In this document: positions 9,067 through 17,936 of the stretch, piece after piece
How positions within the stretch are numbered: position 1 is the stretch's first letter
Layout of the letters: every line of letters starts with the position of its first letter
NCBI GenBank assembly: GCA_036677685.1
Contig: JAVBWA010000013.1
Coordinates: 26,620 to 90,619 of the forward strand
Origin: JAQUBU01 sp036677685
Lineage (GTDB): Bacteria > Bacillota > Syntrophomonadia > Syntrophomonadales > Syntrophomonadaceae
Length of the DNA stretch: 64,000 nt
Reading direction: 5' to 3'
The notes under the pieces: generated by a model
The model's database searches: none
Told to the model about the DNA's origin: nothing
Seen by the model: only the letters and a program-made list of their open reading frames with translations
Translations under genes and position numbers: made by a program

Positions 9067-11028
9067 TCACTCTGTTCCCAGACCTCTCCGCAAAAAACCG
9101 GGCAGCCATGATTCATCAACCTCAGTTCCATCCGTTTGGGGTGAATGCAGAGGACAGATTTCATCGGGCTGGGTTCCCTCAATAAAGGCCATGCCGATTT
9201 GCCGCGGGCATGACTCGCTGGCAACCTGCCCACTGTCCAGGCATATATTTAATTCCGTAACATTATCCGGTTTGACAAAATCGTCCTCCGCCAGCTTTAC
9301 AGAGGCATCATGCATAAAATTGGCCCAGATCGGACCGGCTGCTACGCTTCCAGTCAAGTTAACATTCTGATTCTTATCGTACCCCACCCATACTGCACAG
9401 CATAATTTGGGTGTATACCCAACAAACCAGGCATCGTTAAATTGGTCGGTTGTACCAGTCTTGCCTGCCGCCGGGCGCCCTACTATGCTTTTAAGATGCG
9501 ACCCGGTGCCTCCAGGCTCCAAAACACCTTTCAGCATATCGGTGATAATATAGGCATTGTCGGCGCCAATTACTCTTCTTTGGGTTACTTTGTTTTCTTC
9601 CAAAACCACACCGTTTTTGTCCACGACTTTCAATATGTAAATCGGAGTGCTGTATATGCCCTGGTTGGCAAAAACCGAATAACCGGCCGCCATATCGACC
9701 GGTCTGACCACACTGGACCCCAGCGGCAGCGATAAAACCGGCTGAATATTCTGGAACCCGAACTTTTCGGCATGGCGGGCACTATCGGCCGGGCTCAGGT
9801 ACTTGTTTACCTGAACTGCCACTACATTATCAGATTTCATTACTGCTTCTTTTAAAGTAAACTCGCGCCAGTGATAAGGTTCATCACCATAATCGGTCGG
9901 GCGGTAGGTATCGCCGGTCGGCAGTTCATACTCGACTTCCTCACACATAACCCGATAGGCGGAAGTTAATCCATAATCAACTGCCAGCGAATACATGAAC
10001 GGTTTAAAAGTCGAGCCGGGCTGGCGTTCGGAATAAACCCGGTTAAATGTTGATTCGCCATAATTTCTGCCGCCGATTAGCGCCCGAATCTCACCATTGC
10101 TGACATCCATCGCCACCAGGGCGGCTTGCAGTTTGGGGTCTCTATCCTGCATACCTGCCTGGAAAGCCTGATTGGCAGCCTTTTGCATAAACAAATCGAG
10201 AGTCGTATAAACCTGGAGTCCACCCTGGTACACCATGCGTTCACCATATTTCTCACTAAGGTACTCCTTGACCATAGCAATAAAGTAGGGTGCTTCTCCT
10301 GCCACATACGCACCTTTGCGATAGTTTAAAGGTTGTGCCAGAGCCTCCTGCCTCTCTTCTTCAGTGATTTTTTGCTCGTTCAGCATCCGCTGTAAAACCA
10401 CCTCTTGTCTTTTTTTAGCTGTATCCGGATTTATATAGGGGTTGTATTGGCTGGGCCAACGGGGCAGACCTGCCAATAAAGCGGATTCTGCCAGATTTAA
10501 ATCTTTTGCGCTTTTAGCGAAAAAAGTACGCGCCGCAACTTCAATTCCATAAGCACCCTGGCCAAAATAAATGGTATTGCAATACATGGAAAGAATTTCG
10601 TCCTTGCTGTATTTTCTTTCCAGTTCCAGGGCATAGATCAACTCTTTGGCTTTGCGCAGGAAGGTTCTCTCGTTGCTCAAAAATAAATTTTTGGCAGTCT
10701 GCTGGGTTATCGTACTGCCCCCTTCAACGACCTTCCGGGCTTTAATATTTATATAAAATGCACGCAAAATGCCGCCAATATCAATACCATGATGCTTATA
10801 AAAGTTTTTATCTTCAACCGCAATAACCGCCTGAATAAAACTCTCCGGCATTTCTTCCAGCCGAATACTGATACGGTTTTGTTCCCCCAGCCCTTTTACG
10901 GACTGGCCGTTTATATCATAAACGACTGAAGCTTCTGGAACTTCAATCTGCGGCAGGCTGAAACTGAAAGCAACATTGCCAAGCAGCAGCATAAATATAA
11001 GAATGCAGAAAAAAGGCCTCTTTAGCAT
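9067..11028 (-). CDS. Class A penicillin-binding protein (PBP1A-like)
   Basis: This 653-residue bifunctional peptidoglycan synthase has a signal-anchor at about 5-25. The GT51 glycosyltransferase domain contains EDKNFYKHHG (Glu72) and GGSTITQQ. The transpeptidase domain has the active-site STFK (Ser339, Lys342), SDN at 401-403 and KTGTT at 525-529. It polymerises and crosslinks cell wall outside the membrane. The start is the ATG at 11028: an in-frame ATG two codons earlier abuts AGGAGG, and a GTG at 11058 lies upstream of it. A short post-transpeptidase tail carries two cysteines. Confidence 0.93.
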   Translation of the reverse strand: MLKRPFFCILIFMLLLGNVAFSFSLPQIEVPEASVVYDINGQSVKGLGEQNRISIRLEEMPESFIQAVIAVEDKNFYKHHGIDIGGILRAFYINIKARKVVEGGSTITQQTAKNLFLSNERTFLRKAKELIYALELERKYSKDEILSMYCNTIYFGQGAYGIEVAARTFFAKSAKDLNLAESALLAGLPRWPSQYNPYINPDTAKKRQEVVLQRMLNEQKITEEERQEALAQPLNYRKGAYVAGEAPYFIAMVKEYLSEKYGERMVYQGGLQVYTTLDLFMQKAANQAFQAGMQDRDPKLQAALVAMDVSNGEIRALIGGRNYGESTFNRVYSERQPGSTFKPFMYSLAVDYGLTSAYRVMCEEVEYELPTGDTYRPTDYGDEPYHWREFTLKEAVMKSDNVVAVQVNKYLSPADSARHAEKFGFQNIQPVLSLPLGSSVVRPVDMAAGYSVFANQGIYSTPIYILKVVDKNGVVLEENKVTQRRVIGADNAYIITDMLKGVLEPGGTGSHLKSIVGRPAAGKTGTTDQFNDAWFVGYTPKLCCAVWVGYDKNQNVNLTGSVAAGPIWANFMHDASVKLAEDDFVKPDNVTELNICLDSGQVASESCPRQIGMAFIEGTQPDEICPLHSPQTDGTEVDESWLPGFLRRGLGTE

Positions 11029-11088
11029 AGCCATCCTCCTTTTTCCTAAATTACCCACTTTTAACGAGCTTTATCCCTTTGGCAGACA

Positions 11089-11116
11089 CAAAAAAGCCGC
11101 AATCACTTGCGGCTCA
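11089..11116 (-). terminator. Intrinsic terminator after the DUF47 gene
   Basis: On the minus strand a stem GCCGCAA/TTGCGGC is followed by TTTTTT. It lies about 105 bases downstream of the DUF47 gene. Confidence 0.85.
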
Positions 11117-11186
11117 GTTTTACGATGTTTTTAGGAATTCTTACATTTTATTCAATTCTATACGTCTTTTAAAAGGTTAAGGTAAC

Positions 11187-11220
11187 GTTCTTCCCCTCAC
11201 ACCTTACCCCTTACGCCTCA
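11187..11220. repeat. Dispersed intergenic repeat, copy 2
   Basis: GTTCTTCCCCTCACACCTTACC... closely matches the repeat at 1259-1295 and sits immediately downstream of the DUF47 gene. Confidence 0.6.
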
Positions 11221-11221
11221 C

Positions 11222-11857
11222 CTAAGAGTATTTGACACAAATATTGCTGATGAGTTCACCAACATCCTGAACGTAATCCTGAGCCATTTCTATATGTTCA
11301 TAAACTTCACGCCACTTAATTATGGCAATAGGATCGCTTTCATTCTGGAACAACTGGGCTACCCCTTCGCGATACAACATATCCTGTTTTCTTTCCAGCT
11401 GTCTCATTTGTTCACAATAATTAAGAATTTCTTTATTATTGTTTTCCAGATTGGCTATGAGATTAAATGCCTTTTCCTGCAACAGCAAAGCCTCATTCAG
11501 GACTTTTACCATTTCCTTTACGCGCTGATCCGGCTGGCCGGCTTTGTAAAGAATCATCCGGTCTATAATACCAGTGATATAATCCAGGGTAGTTGACAGC
11601 TTTTGTACTAGCCGAAAGGCATCCTCGCGGTCAAAAGGCAGTATAAAGCTGGTGTTTAACCTGCGCATCAACTCCTGAATAAGCAGATCCCCTTCGTGCT
11701 CCATAGCTGTTAACTTAGCCATTTTTATATCAAGCTCGGTATAGTCATTAACTACATCTAACAGGATGTCGCCTCCCCTAACTACCATCCGGGCGCTTTC
11801 ACTAAATAAATTAAATAATTGCTCATCTTTGGTGCCAAACAACCGCAACTCCGTCAC
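11222..11857 (-). CDS. DUF47 / PhoU-like phosphate transport regulator
   Basis: A 211-residue, all-helical cytosolic protein of the DUF47/PhoU-like family: the N-terminal FNLFSESARMVVRGG, the EHEGDLLIQELM segment and DREDAFRLVQKL are characteristic. Members accompany and regulate Pit-type phosphate transporters. No transporter gene is adjacent here, which is unusual. The listed GTG start lies directly against AAGGGG; an in-frame TTG at 11848 has better spacing and would remove three residues. The structured region at 11910-12074 lies in its 5' leader. Confidence 0.83.
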   Translation of the reverse strand: MTELRLFGTKDEQLFNLFSESARMVVRGGDILLDVVNDYTELDIKMAKLTAMEHEGDLLIQELMRRLNTSFILPFDREDAFRLVQKLSTTLDYITGIIDRMILYKAGQPDQRVKEMVKVLNEALLLQEKAFNLIANLENNNKEILNYCEQMRQLERKQDMLYREGVAQLFQNESDPIAIIKWREVYEHIEMAQDYVQDVGELISNICVKYS

Positions 11858-11909
11858 CCCTTGTTTATAAAATACATTTTTTGTAATTAGAATTCAGATC
11901 AAAGCTACC

Positions 11910-12074
11910 TATTTAAGCATCGGAAGAAACTGTGAAGCAGTTTCTTCACAATTTAATCATTCCCGAAGAGAATCAATATAAGTGGTCCCCGTAGGGGGCA
12001 ACACACCGCTGCAACGAGGCGGGAGACCGTAATCCGCCGCCGGTTTGATTAACAGGAACCCAATTGCTTAAATA
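11910..12074. ncRNA. Candidate structured RNA, orientation unresolved
   Basis: This 165-base intergenic region is closed by a perfect 10-bp long-range pairing (TATTTAAGCA at 11910-11919 with TGCTTAAATA at 12065-12074). Inside are a perfect 10-bp hairpin (GAAGAAACTG/CAGTTTCTTC at 11923-11947), TTAATCA paired with TGATTAA, GGCGG paired with CCGCC, and a CCCC/GGGG hairpin. This many nested helices suggests a folded RNA. I do not recognise a known riboswitch consensus. On the minus strand it would be the leader of the DUF47 gene; a free-standing RNA is also possible. Confidence 0.45.
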
Positions 12075-12097
12075 CCGGAAAGCATATTTTCGCCTCG

Positions 12098-12976
12098 TTA
12101 TAATGCTCTGAGATAATCAGGACGCAGGTAGTCCCGGTCATTTTTGCTGATAATATTATTTATCAAATTAAGAATTTTCGTTTTGTCTTCCGGAAGCCGG
12201 CCTTTGATGGCCAGGTAATTCGAAGCGTGGTTGCTTCTAAATTCGGTTCCCTGAAGTTCCAAATGCTCGATCATAATACGCAGTTCGTCCAGGATTTCAA
12301 AAGGTTCAGGCAGTTCAAACTCTCCCTTTTGGCACTTTTTATACAATTCAGTCCGGGGTTCCAGCATTAAGGTCAAGGCCCCGATATAATCCGGGTTTAT
12401 ATCATTCAGAATTCTTGCCGTTTCCCGGGCGTGGGTCACTGCTTGAGGAGTCCGCCCCGCCAATCCTAATAATACCGTAACTGAGAGCAGAATCCCAGCC
12501 TGGCGAATTTTCCTGCCGGCTTCGACCATTTCTTCATAGGTCACGCCTTTTTTTATAGCTTTAAGCAGTTCCGCATCTCCGGTCTCAACACCCAAATAGG
12601 CAATAGTCAGGCCGGCTGCCTTAAGCTCCTGCAATTCGGCTGGATCTTTTTTCAGAATACTGTCCGGGCTGGCATATATGCCAACATGCTTTAAGCTATG
12701 AAAGCTCCTGTATAATTCCTTTAATATTGTTAACAAATCAGCAGTTTCCATGGCCAGGGCATCCCCATCCGCCAGGAAAACTTTAAGCAAATTGCCATAA
12801 TAAAGTTTGGCCATGCGAATATCGGCCATGATTTCTTCCAGGCTTCTGACCCGATATTTTTTATCCTTATACATTGAACAGAAGGTACATCTATTATGGG
12901 AACAGCCTACTGTACACTGTAATATATAACTTCTAGCTTCACTGGGCGGTCGGAAAACATTTCCTTCATACCTCAT
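12098..12976 (-). CDS. Radical SAM protein
   Basis: A 292-residue radical S-adenosylmethionine enzyme. The iron-sulfur cluster cysteines are in GCSHNRCTFC (Cys25, Cys30, Cys33), a CX4CX2C spacing typical of the Elp3/HemN-like branch. Further signatures are FLADGDAL, GIYASPDSIL and LGVETGDAELL. The reaction is unknown. The start is the ATG at 12976, eight bases after AAAGGGGG. An in-frame extension of 20 residues upstream lacks a ribosome binding site. Confidence 0.88.
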   Translation of the reverse strand: MRYEGNVFRPPSEARSYILQCTVGCSHNRCTFCSMYKDKKYRVRSLEEIMADIRMAKLYYGNLLKVFLADGDALAMETADLLTILKELYRSFHSLKHVGIYASPDSILKKDPAELQELKAAGLTIAYLGVETGDAELLKAIKKGVTYEEMVEAGRKIRQAGILLSVTVLLGLAGRTPQAVTHARETARILNDINPDYIGALTLMLEPRTELYKKCQKGEFELPEPFEILDELRIMIEHLELQGTEFRSNHASNYLAIKGRLPEDKTKILNLINNIISKNDRDYLRPDYLRAL

Positions 12977-13149
12977 CCAACTAACCCCCTTTACCTTTTT
13001 ACAATAAGGTAGTCGCCATATCTTAATATTATACAAAATAATTTAATTTGTGAAACAAAATACATTTAAACGATTATAATCTAGCCATAATTTTTGTTCA
13101 ACTGGATAAATTATTTTTAGAGTGCGAGCAGCAATGAGGAGGTTTTTTA

Positions 13150-13332
13150 TTGGCTAGAAAAAAAAGTATCATGTCCGAGAATCTCAAATATGAAATCGCA
13201 CGCGAGCTTGGTGTGGATCAAATTGTAAACACCGAGGGATGGGGTGCGGTCAGTTCCCGAGATTGCGGAAACATTGTAAAAATGGCAATACAAATGGCCG
13301 AAAGAAGTCTTTCCCCACAGCAAAAGGTATAA
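13150..13332 (+). CDS. Alpha/beta-type small acid-soluble spore protein
   Basis: A 60-residue SASP. The conserved core is present: KYEIARELGVD followed by GWGAVSSRDCGNIV and MAIQMAE. These proteins coat and protect DNA in dormant spores and are made in the forespore under sigma-G. The TTG start at 13150 follows GAGGAGG. This gene is direct evidence that the host forms spores. A strong hairpin follows at 13345. Confidence 0.93.
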   Translation: MARKKSIMSENLKYEIARELGVDQIVNTEGWGAVSSRDCGNIVKMAIQMAERSLSPQQKV

Positions 13333-13344
13333 CCTACTCGCACT

Positions 13345-13366
13345 TTATGGGGGTTCGCCCCCATAA
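13345..13366. terminator. Hairpin between convergent genes
   Basis: A 9-bp stem TTATGGGGG/CCCCCATAA with a TTCG tetraloop lies between the SASP gene and the oppositely oriented MgtC-like gene. The downstream U-tract is weak. Confidence 0.7.
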
Positions 13367-13393
13367 AAATTATTTAGCAGGCTTGTATGATTA

Positions 13394-13834
13394 TTACATA
13401 TTACCTTTGCGGTTTTGCATATTTCTTCTCCATCTAACAAGTGGTTCAGCAAAGTATGCTATTAAGATTAAAAACAGCAAGAATATAAAGGTTATATTTA
13501 ATAATCCTATGCCGATTAATATGCCAATAATCGCAGTAATCCATAAACTGGCAGCAACCGACAATCCTCGGATTTTGCGATCCTCAGACATCCATATAAG
13601 CCCAACCCCGATAAATCCCAAAGCGGAAACGACCTGGGCAGACAGTCTTCCCGGATCACTGTACCAGGGATAGTCGAACATTTTAAAGAACTCAAACGAA
13701 GTAATGGTGATCAGGGTAGAGCCCATACATATAATTATAAAAGTTCGTGCTGTGGAAACATATTTGCCCATGTTTAGCCCAATTGCCGTTCCAATTACTC
13801 CAGACAATAATATCCGGAGTAAAAAAACTTCCAT
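13394..13834 (-). CDS. MgtC/SapB-family membrane protein
   Basis: A 146-residue protein with four or five transmembrane helices matching the MgtC/SapB N-terminal domain: GTAIGLNMG, then R in STARTF, and the ALGFIGVGLIW helix. The usual C-terminal ACT-like domain is absent, as in the short Firmicutes members. MgtC proteins affect magnesium homeostasis and ATP synthase in other bacteria; the role here is unknown. It ends close to the SASP terminator and lies just downstream of guaB. Confidence 0.85.
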   Translation of the reverse strand: MEVFLLRILLSGVIGTAIGLNMGKYVSTARTFIIICMGSTLITITSFEFFKMFDYPWYSDPGRLSAQVVSALGFIGVGLIWMSEDRKIRGLSVAASLWITAIIGILIGIGLLNITFIFLLFLILIAYFAEPLVRWRRNMQNRKGNM

Positions 13835-13836
13835 GA

Positions 13837-15291
13837 TTATAAAACCTGGTAATTGGGAGCTTCTTTGGTTATGGATATATCATGGGGATGGCTCTCAAGT
13901 AGACCAGCATTGGTAATTCGTACGAATTTGGTTTTGGTTTTCATTTCTTCTATATTATTAACTCCGCAGTATCCCATACCGGCTTTCAATCCACCGATTA
14001 ACTGGAAAATGGTTTCGGAGACATAACCTTTATACGGTACCCGGCCTTCGATTCCTTCAGGAACTAGTTTCTGAGCGTCCTCCTGGAAGTAACGGTCACA
14101 GCTTCCCAGGGCCATTGCTCCCAATGAGCCCATGCCGCGATATACCTTGTAGCTTCGCCCTTGCAGAATTAAGGTCTCACCGGGACTTTCGTCAGTACCG
14201 GCAAACAGGTTGCCGATCATAACCGTATCAGCACCTGCTGCAATGGCTTTAGCGATATCCCCCGAATATTTTATGCCCCCGTCTGCAATAATGGGAATAC
14301 CATACTTGCTGGCAGCCTCAACACAATCAACTACCGCAGTTATTTGCGGTACCCCTATACCAGCAATAACCCTGGTGGTGCATATGGAGCCCGGACCAAT
14401 CCCGACCTTAATCCCATCAGCCCCGGCCTTTATCAAGGCTTCGGTAGCTTCGCCGGTGGCCACGTTACCGGCGATTAGTTCTACGTCCGGGTAATTGGTC
14501 TTAATTCTGCTCACCATATTAATGACTTCCTGGGAATGCCCGTGCGCAGTATCCACTACTATCACATCGGCACTGGCCTTTATCAAGGCTTCCGCCCGTT
14601 CCAAAGTATCACGGGCAGTTCCCACCGCAGCTCCTACCAAAAGCCTCCCCCGGCAGTCCTTGGCGGAATTGGGATACTTGTAGGCCTTCTCAATATCTTT
14701 GATTGTAATTAGCCCCATCAGATTAAAATTATCATCAACCAGAGGCAGCTTTTCTATTTTGTGCTTGCGCAGAATGTCCATGGCTTCGTTCATACTGGTC
14801 CCTACTGGAGCTGTAACCAACTTTTCACTGGTCATTACATTCTTTATGATTTGGTTGAAATCTGTTTCAAAACGAATATCGCGGTTGGTAATAATCCCTA
14901 CAAGTTTGCTGCCCTCAGTTATCGGCACCCCGGAAATACGATAATGCTCCATTATGTCCAGGGCATCTTTGATCCGGTTTTCCGGAGATAAAAAGAAGGG
15001 GTCGGTAATTACCCCATGTTCGGACCTTTTTACCCTATCTACCATCCTGGCCTGCTCCGCAATGGTCATGTTTTTGTGGATTATGCCTATACCACCCTCA
15101 CGGGCGACGGCAATAGCCATCCGGGCTTCAGTAACCGTATCCATACCCGCGCTTAGGAGAGGGATCCCCAGCTTGATTTTGCGGGTTAAGCGTGTCGTAA
15201 CATCTACATCTTTGGGCGCCATTTCGGAATGCCCCGGAATTAACAGTACATCATCAAAGGTGAGACCTTCTTTACCGAATTTATCGTTCAT
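13837..15291 (-). CDS. guaB: IMP dehydrogenase
   Basis: A 484-residue enzyme converting IMP to XMP with NAD, the first committed step of GMP synthesis. The N-terminal motif GLTFDDVLLIPGHSEM, two CBS domains at about 93-205, the catalytic loop GPGSICTTR with Cys304, and the GGIKYSGDIAKAIAAGA phosphate-binding region are all present. The start is the ATG at 15291, eight bases after AAGGAGG; an in-frame ATG 17 codons upstream has no such site. It is probably co-transcribed with the small upstream HTH-like gene at 15376-15612. Confidence 0.96.
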   Translation of the reverse strand: MNDKFGKEGLTFDDVLLIPGHSEMAPKDVDVTTRLTRKIKLGIPLLSAGMDTVTEARMAIAVAREGGIGIIHKNMTIAEQARMVDRVKRSEHGVITDPFFLSPENRIKDALDIMEHYRISGVPITEGSKLVGIITNRDIRFETDFNQIIKNVMTSEKLVTAPVGTSMNEAMDILRKHKIEKLPLVDDNFNLMGLITIKDIEKAYKYPNSAKDCRGRLLVGAAVGTARDTLERAEALIKASADVIVVDTAHGHSQEVINMVSRIKTNYPDVELIAGNVATGEATEALIKAGADGIKVGIGPGSICTTRVIAGIGVPQITAVVDCVEAASKYGIPIIADGGIKYSGDIAKAIAAGADTVMIGNLFAGTDESPGETLILQGRSYKVYRGMGSLGAMALGSCDRYFQEDAQKLVPEGIEGRVPYKGYVSETIFQLIGGLKAGMGYCGVNNIEEMKTKTKFVRITNAGLLESHPHDISITKEAPNYQVL

Positions 15292-15375
15292 CTGCTTGGC
15301 CTCCTTAAGAAATTTAGAATATATTAGCTTATTATTCGCCATTTTTCAAGACAGGCCGTTTAGCTTAATCTGAAA

Positions 15376-15612
15376 TTAATCCCCGCCAATTACCGAACCA
15401 ATACCATAGTGAAAAAAATGTTCAGTCAACGATTTAATCCCCGCTTCGCTCAATCCAAACCGCTCCGCCATCTGCTGGCTGCTTAGGCCCTGTTCAATAC
15501 AACTAATAAACTGATCAAAATCGATTCCCGCTTCAGCGGTCATTTCATTTAGAGAAACCGTGCGGCTCCACGGTGGATAAGACCCCTGGTTTTCCTCCTG
15601 CTGAATATTCAC
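15376..15612 (-). CDS. Small helix-turn-helix-like protein upstream of guaB
   Basis: A 78-residue protein encoded from a GTG at 15612 that follows AGGGGG. Residues 30-68 (FDQFISCIEQGLSSQQ then LSEAGIKSL) resemble a helix-turn-helix of the sigma-70 region 4 or resolvase type. The C-terminus HYGIGSVIGGD is typical of small Clostridia proteins found next to guaB. DNA binding is an inference. It lies 84 bases before guaB on the same strand. Confidence 0.7.
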   Translation of the reverse strand: MNIQQEENQGSYPPWSRTVSLNEMTAEAGIDFDQFISCIEQGLSSQQMAERFGLSEAGIKSLTEHFFHYGIGSVIGGD

Positions 15613-15778
15613 GGTACATCCCCCTTTTTCCTAATAGCTTTCCCCGGTTAACTCAAATTAGCAGGAAAAGTTCCATTCTCTTTCTTTTGACAGGATGTGA
15701 ACGGAGTATTTTTAAGGAGGAGTCCAATTTAAACCAATTACTTTTTTGTGAAGGGATAAAAGTAAGCCTAAATTGAAA

Positions 15779-15808
15779 ATTCCTCTGCTTTGTAATAAGC
15801 AGAGGAAT
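15779..15808. terminator. 12-bp perfect hairpin
   Basis: ATTCCTCTGCTT / AAGCAGAGGAAT form a perfect 12-bp stem with a six-base loop. A second, imperfect hairpin (ACAGGTCCCCT / AGGAGCCTGT) follows at about 15825-15853. No gene directly upstream on either strand explains them. Confidence 0.55.
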
Positions 15809-15939
15809 AAAATAATCCCTAACACAGGTCCCCTAAAAGAGGAGCCTGTTATTAAGTTTTTGCAACCGGACAACTTCAGTACGCCCGACTACTTATCTCA
15901 AGAACCGTTATACCAGTCAAACAACTTTACGTACGCTCC

Positions 15940-16033
15940 CCTGGCAGGTTCTATAAGAACAATAATTAAGATAGAGTTATGAACATCCTTTTTCATAAGG
16001 ATGATAAAACCCCTGCCAGGCAGAGGTTCATAA
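15940..16033. other. Possible RNA pseudoknot region
   Basis: Within a 560-base gene-free stretch (15640-16202) four helices interleave. CCTGGCAGG (15940-15948) pairs with CCTGCCAGG (16012-16020). TTATGAAC (15977-15984) pairs with GTTCATAA (16026-16033), crossing the first helix. A CATCCTT/AAGGATG hairpin (15984-16003) and a GTTCT/AGAAC hairpin (15948-15960) lie between them. The crossing pairs would make a pseudoknot. No protein gene is convincing here. Confidence 0.4.
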
Positions 16034-16202
16034 TTCCTATATCCTATCGTTTAGAATTATATCAGATAAATAGAATTGTGTACAGCTTTTTCTAAATGTT
16101 TCCACCAATATAATATATTTACCGTCTTTACTCGTTATTTGCAACGATTTTATAATGTTGGGGCAACATCTCTTTATGTAAAAACACTTTTATCTACTTT
16201 CA

Positions 16203-16718
16203 TTAAAAATTAAATTCTTTTACATTTAGTTTTATTGTAATATTTCCTTTCTCTCCATTGATTGTTGAATAATCCAGGGAAAAGTAAAGATTGTCATTGA
16301 TGATATTTATATCATCTGGGCTAAACAGCTTCTCTGAACTTATTTCCCCTATATCCCTATTTAACAAAAACTCATCAGAAAACGAAGCACCATCATTGTC
16401 ATCTGCAATTGATACAGCATTAGATAAAATTATTTCTTTATTCCCATTTTGATTTAAAAAAATAGTTTTCGAATAGGACTCAATATTTTCTTTTTGATTC
16501 CCCAAATACTGTATCTTCCCTCCATGAACTATTTGCTTATTAGGAGATATAATAACAAGCCCATCGCTTATTTTTATGTCTATGTTTTCTGCTTCAAATG
16601 AATAAACCTTAAACACTTGTTCATCGATTTTAGTTTTATACAATACAGTTGTAAAAATAAATATTATATTTGTAATAAATAAAAGAATAAGAACTCCAAG
16701 CACAATTGATTTCTTCAT
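16203..16718 (-). CDS. Membrane-anchored protein of unknown function
   Basis: A 171-residue protein with one N-terminal membrane segment (about residues 4-25) and an exported, mostly beta-predicted region of about 140 residues. I recognise no family. Its codons are more AT-rich than its neighbours, suggesting later acquisition. An ATG start at 16718 follows GGAGG. It stands alone between the structured region at about 15.8-16.0 kb and the acetyltransferase gene. Confidence 0.65.
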   Translation of the reverse strand: MKKSIVLGVLILLFITNIIFIFTTVLYKTKIDEQVFKVYSFEAENIDIKISDGLVIISPNKQIVHGGKIQYLGNQKENIESYSKTIFLNQNGNKEIILSNAVSIADDNDGASFSDEFLLNRDIGEISSEKLFSPDDINIINDNLYFSLDYSTINGEKGNITIKLNVKEFNF

Positions 16719-16907
16719 ATTTAACCTCCATATACTTTACACTTAACTAATGTTCAGTATAACTTACTTCTGTAATTGTTACGCATCTTAAACAAACTGC
16801 GGGGAAAGCCTGAAATAAAGAAATACCATATACTTGGCCGTATAGAAAATGAAGCTACGGCGATTTTTATTTCCCAGTTTGGTAAAATTGAACAGGGGGG
16901 TTTGATT

Positions 16908-17705
16908 ATGATCTTAAGCCAATGTACTGATCTCAGGGAGTTAATACCCTTTCTTAAGCTTGATTACGCCAACAACCTGTATTTCTTTACTTATTTAAGT
17001 GAAAATATTTCTCAGGATATTGTCTTTTTAACCTTAAAAAATCATGAAGAAATAGAATTAGTGCTATTAATAACTCCAATCCACTGTTGTATTTCCACTG
17101 TAAATATAAACCATATATTTGCCCTAGCCGGGCAATTGTCCCCGATTAACAGTACGCATGTGGTAGGCCGCCAGGATTTCATTGAACCACTGCTGAATAT
17201 AAGCAATGGAGCGGAACGCGATAAACATTTATATTCCTTGAACGAATTTACCCATGGAAGTGTTGCCGAACAAAAAATAGTAAAAAGCCAAAAAGCCTCT
17301 CGCTTTGATTTGAACGAACTAATCGGATTTTATAATAACAATGATATGCTAATAGATGCTGAAAACCGGCTGCCTGGAATTTTAAACTGGGGCAGAATAT
17401 ATCTGATTCGAGAAGACGATAAAATTGTGTCCTGTGCTTTGACAACTACTGAGACAAGTGATGCGGCTATGATTGGCGCGGTTTTTACCATTCCTGAATA
17501 CCGGAATAAAGGCTATGCCAAAGATTGTATTATGAGTCTCTGCAGATACTTATTAATTAATGGAAAAAAGCCCTACCTGTTTTATAATCCCGATAATGCC
17601 CTGCTGGGCAGCTTATACCAATCCCTGGGGTTCCAGCCCATAAGCACCTGGATACTTGCCAGCCGGATACAAAATAAAAAGTATGAAAAAGGCCGCCCTT
17701 TTTAG
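16908..17705 (+). CDS. GNAT-family N-acetyltransferase
   Basis: A 265-residue protein whose C-terminal half is a GNAT acetyltransferase: GAVFTIPEYRNKGYAKD carries the acetyl-CoA pyrophosphate loop, followed by LYQSLGFQP, typical of motif B. The N-terminal half resembles the extra domain of two-domain GNATs. The acceptor substrate is unknown. The ATG at 16908 follows AGGGGGG with a 7-base gap. The frame stays open upstream to a TTG at 16776 with no ribosome binding site, so the shorter form is preferred. Confidence 0.85.
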   Translation: MILSQCTDLRELIPFLKLDYANNLYFFTYLSENISQDIVFLTLKNHEEIELVLLITPIHCCISTVNINHIFALAGQLSPINSTHVVGRQDFIEPLLNISNGAERDKHLYSLNEFTHGSVAEQKIVKSQKASRFDLNELIGFYNNNDMLIDAENRLPGILNWGRIYLIREDDKIVSCALTTTETSDAAMIGAVFTIPEYRNKGYAKDCIMSLCRYLLINGKKPYLFYNPDNALLGSLYQSLGFQPISTWILASRIQNKKYEKGRPF

Positions 17706-17774
17706 GGAACAGCCTTCTTCACATAAGGATTTAAACCTATCGATTTGTCCGCAAAATTGTTTTAAATTCGCCCA

Positions 17775-17936
17775 TTAATCATCAAGAGTGTAGACCGCCA
17801 GCCAGAACTTGGCATGACCATATTCATCGCCGGCAATGCTGAGAATAAGAGTTTTAAGTTCTATGTTGTCAACCATGTTGGCCATCTGGGCATACATAGC
17901 TACCGCACCTATTTCGTCAGTAATAGGCCCCACTAG
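17775..17936 (-). pseudogene. Ferritin-like gene, 3' fragment cut by the mobile element
   Basis: The minus strand encodes about 53 residues ending at a TAA at 17775: GPITDEIGAVAMY, MANMVDNIELKTLI and LSIAGDEYGHAKFW. These are two helices of a ferritin-like four-helix di-iron protein, with the E..Y and DE..H ligand patterns. There is no start codon with a ribosome binding site, and homology stops at about 17936, where the recombinase-side sequence begins. The 5' half is not elsewhere in the window. I read this as the integration-site remnant. Confidence 0.7.

Noticed and set aside
11910..12074. 6S RNA or a known riboswitch
   Set aside because: The pairing gives several helices rather than the long rod with central bubble of 6S RNA, and no purine, cobalamin, FMN, TPP, SAM or c-di-GMP consensus could be matched by eye.
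15773..15982. 69-aa plus-strand frame
   Set aside because: TTG start without a ribosome binding site, made up of hairpin sequence; no family resemblance.
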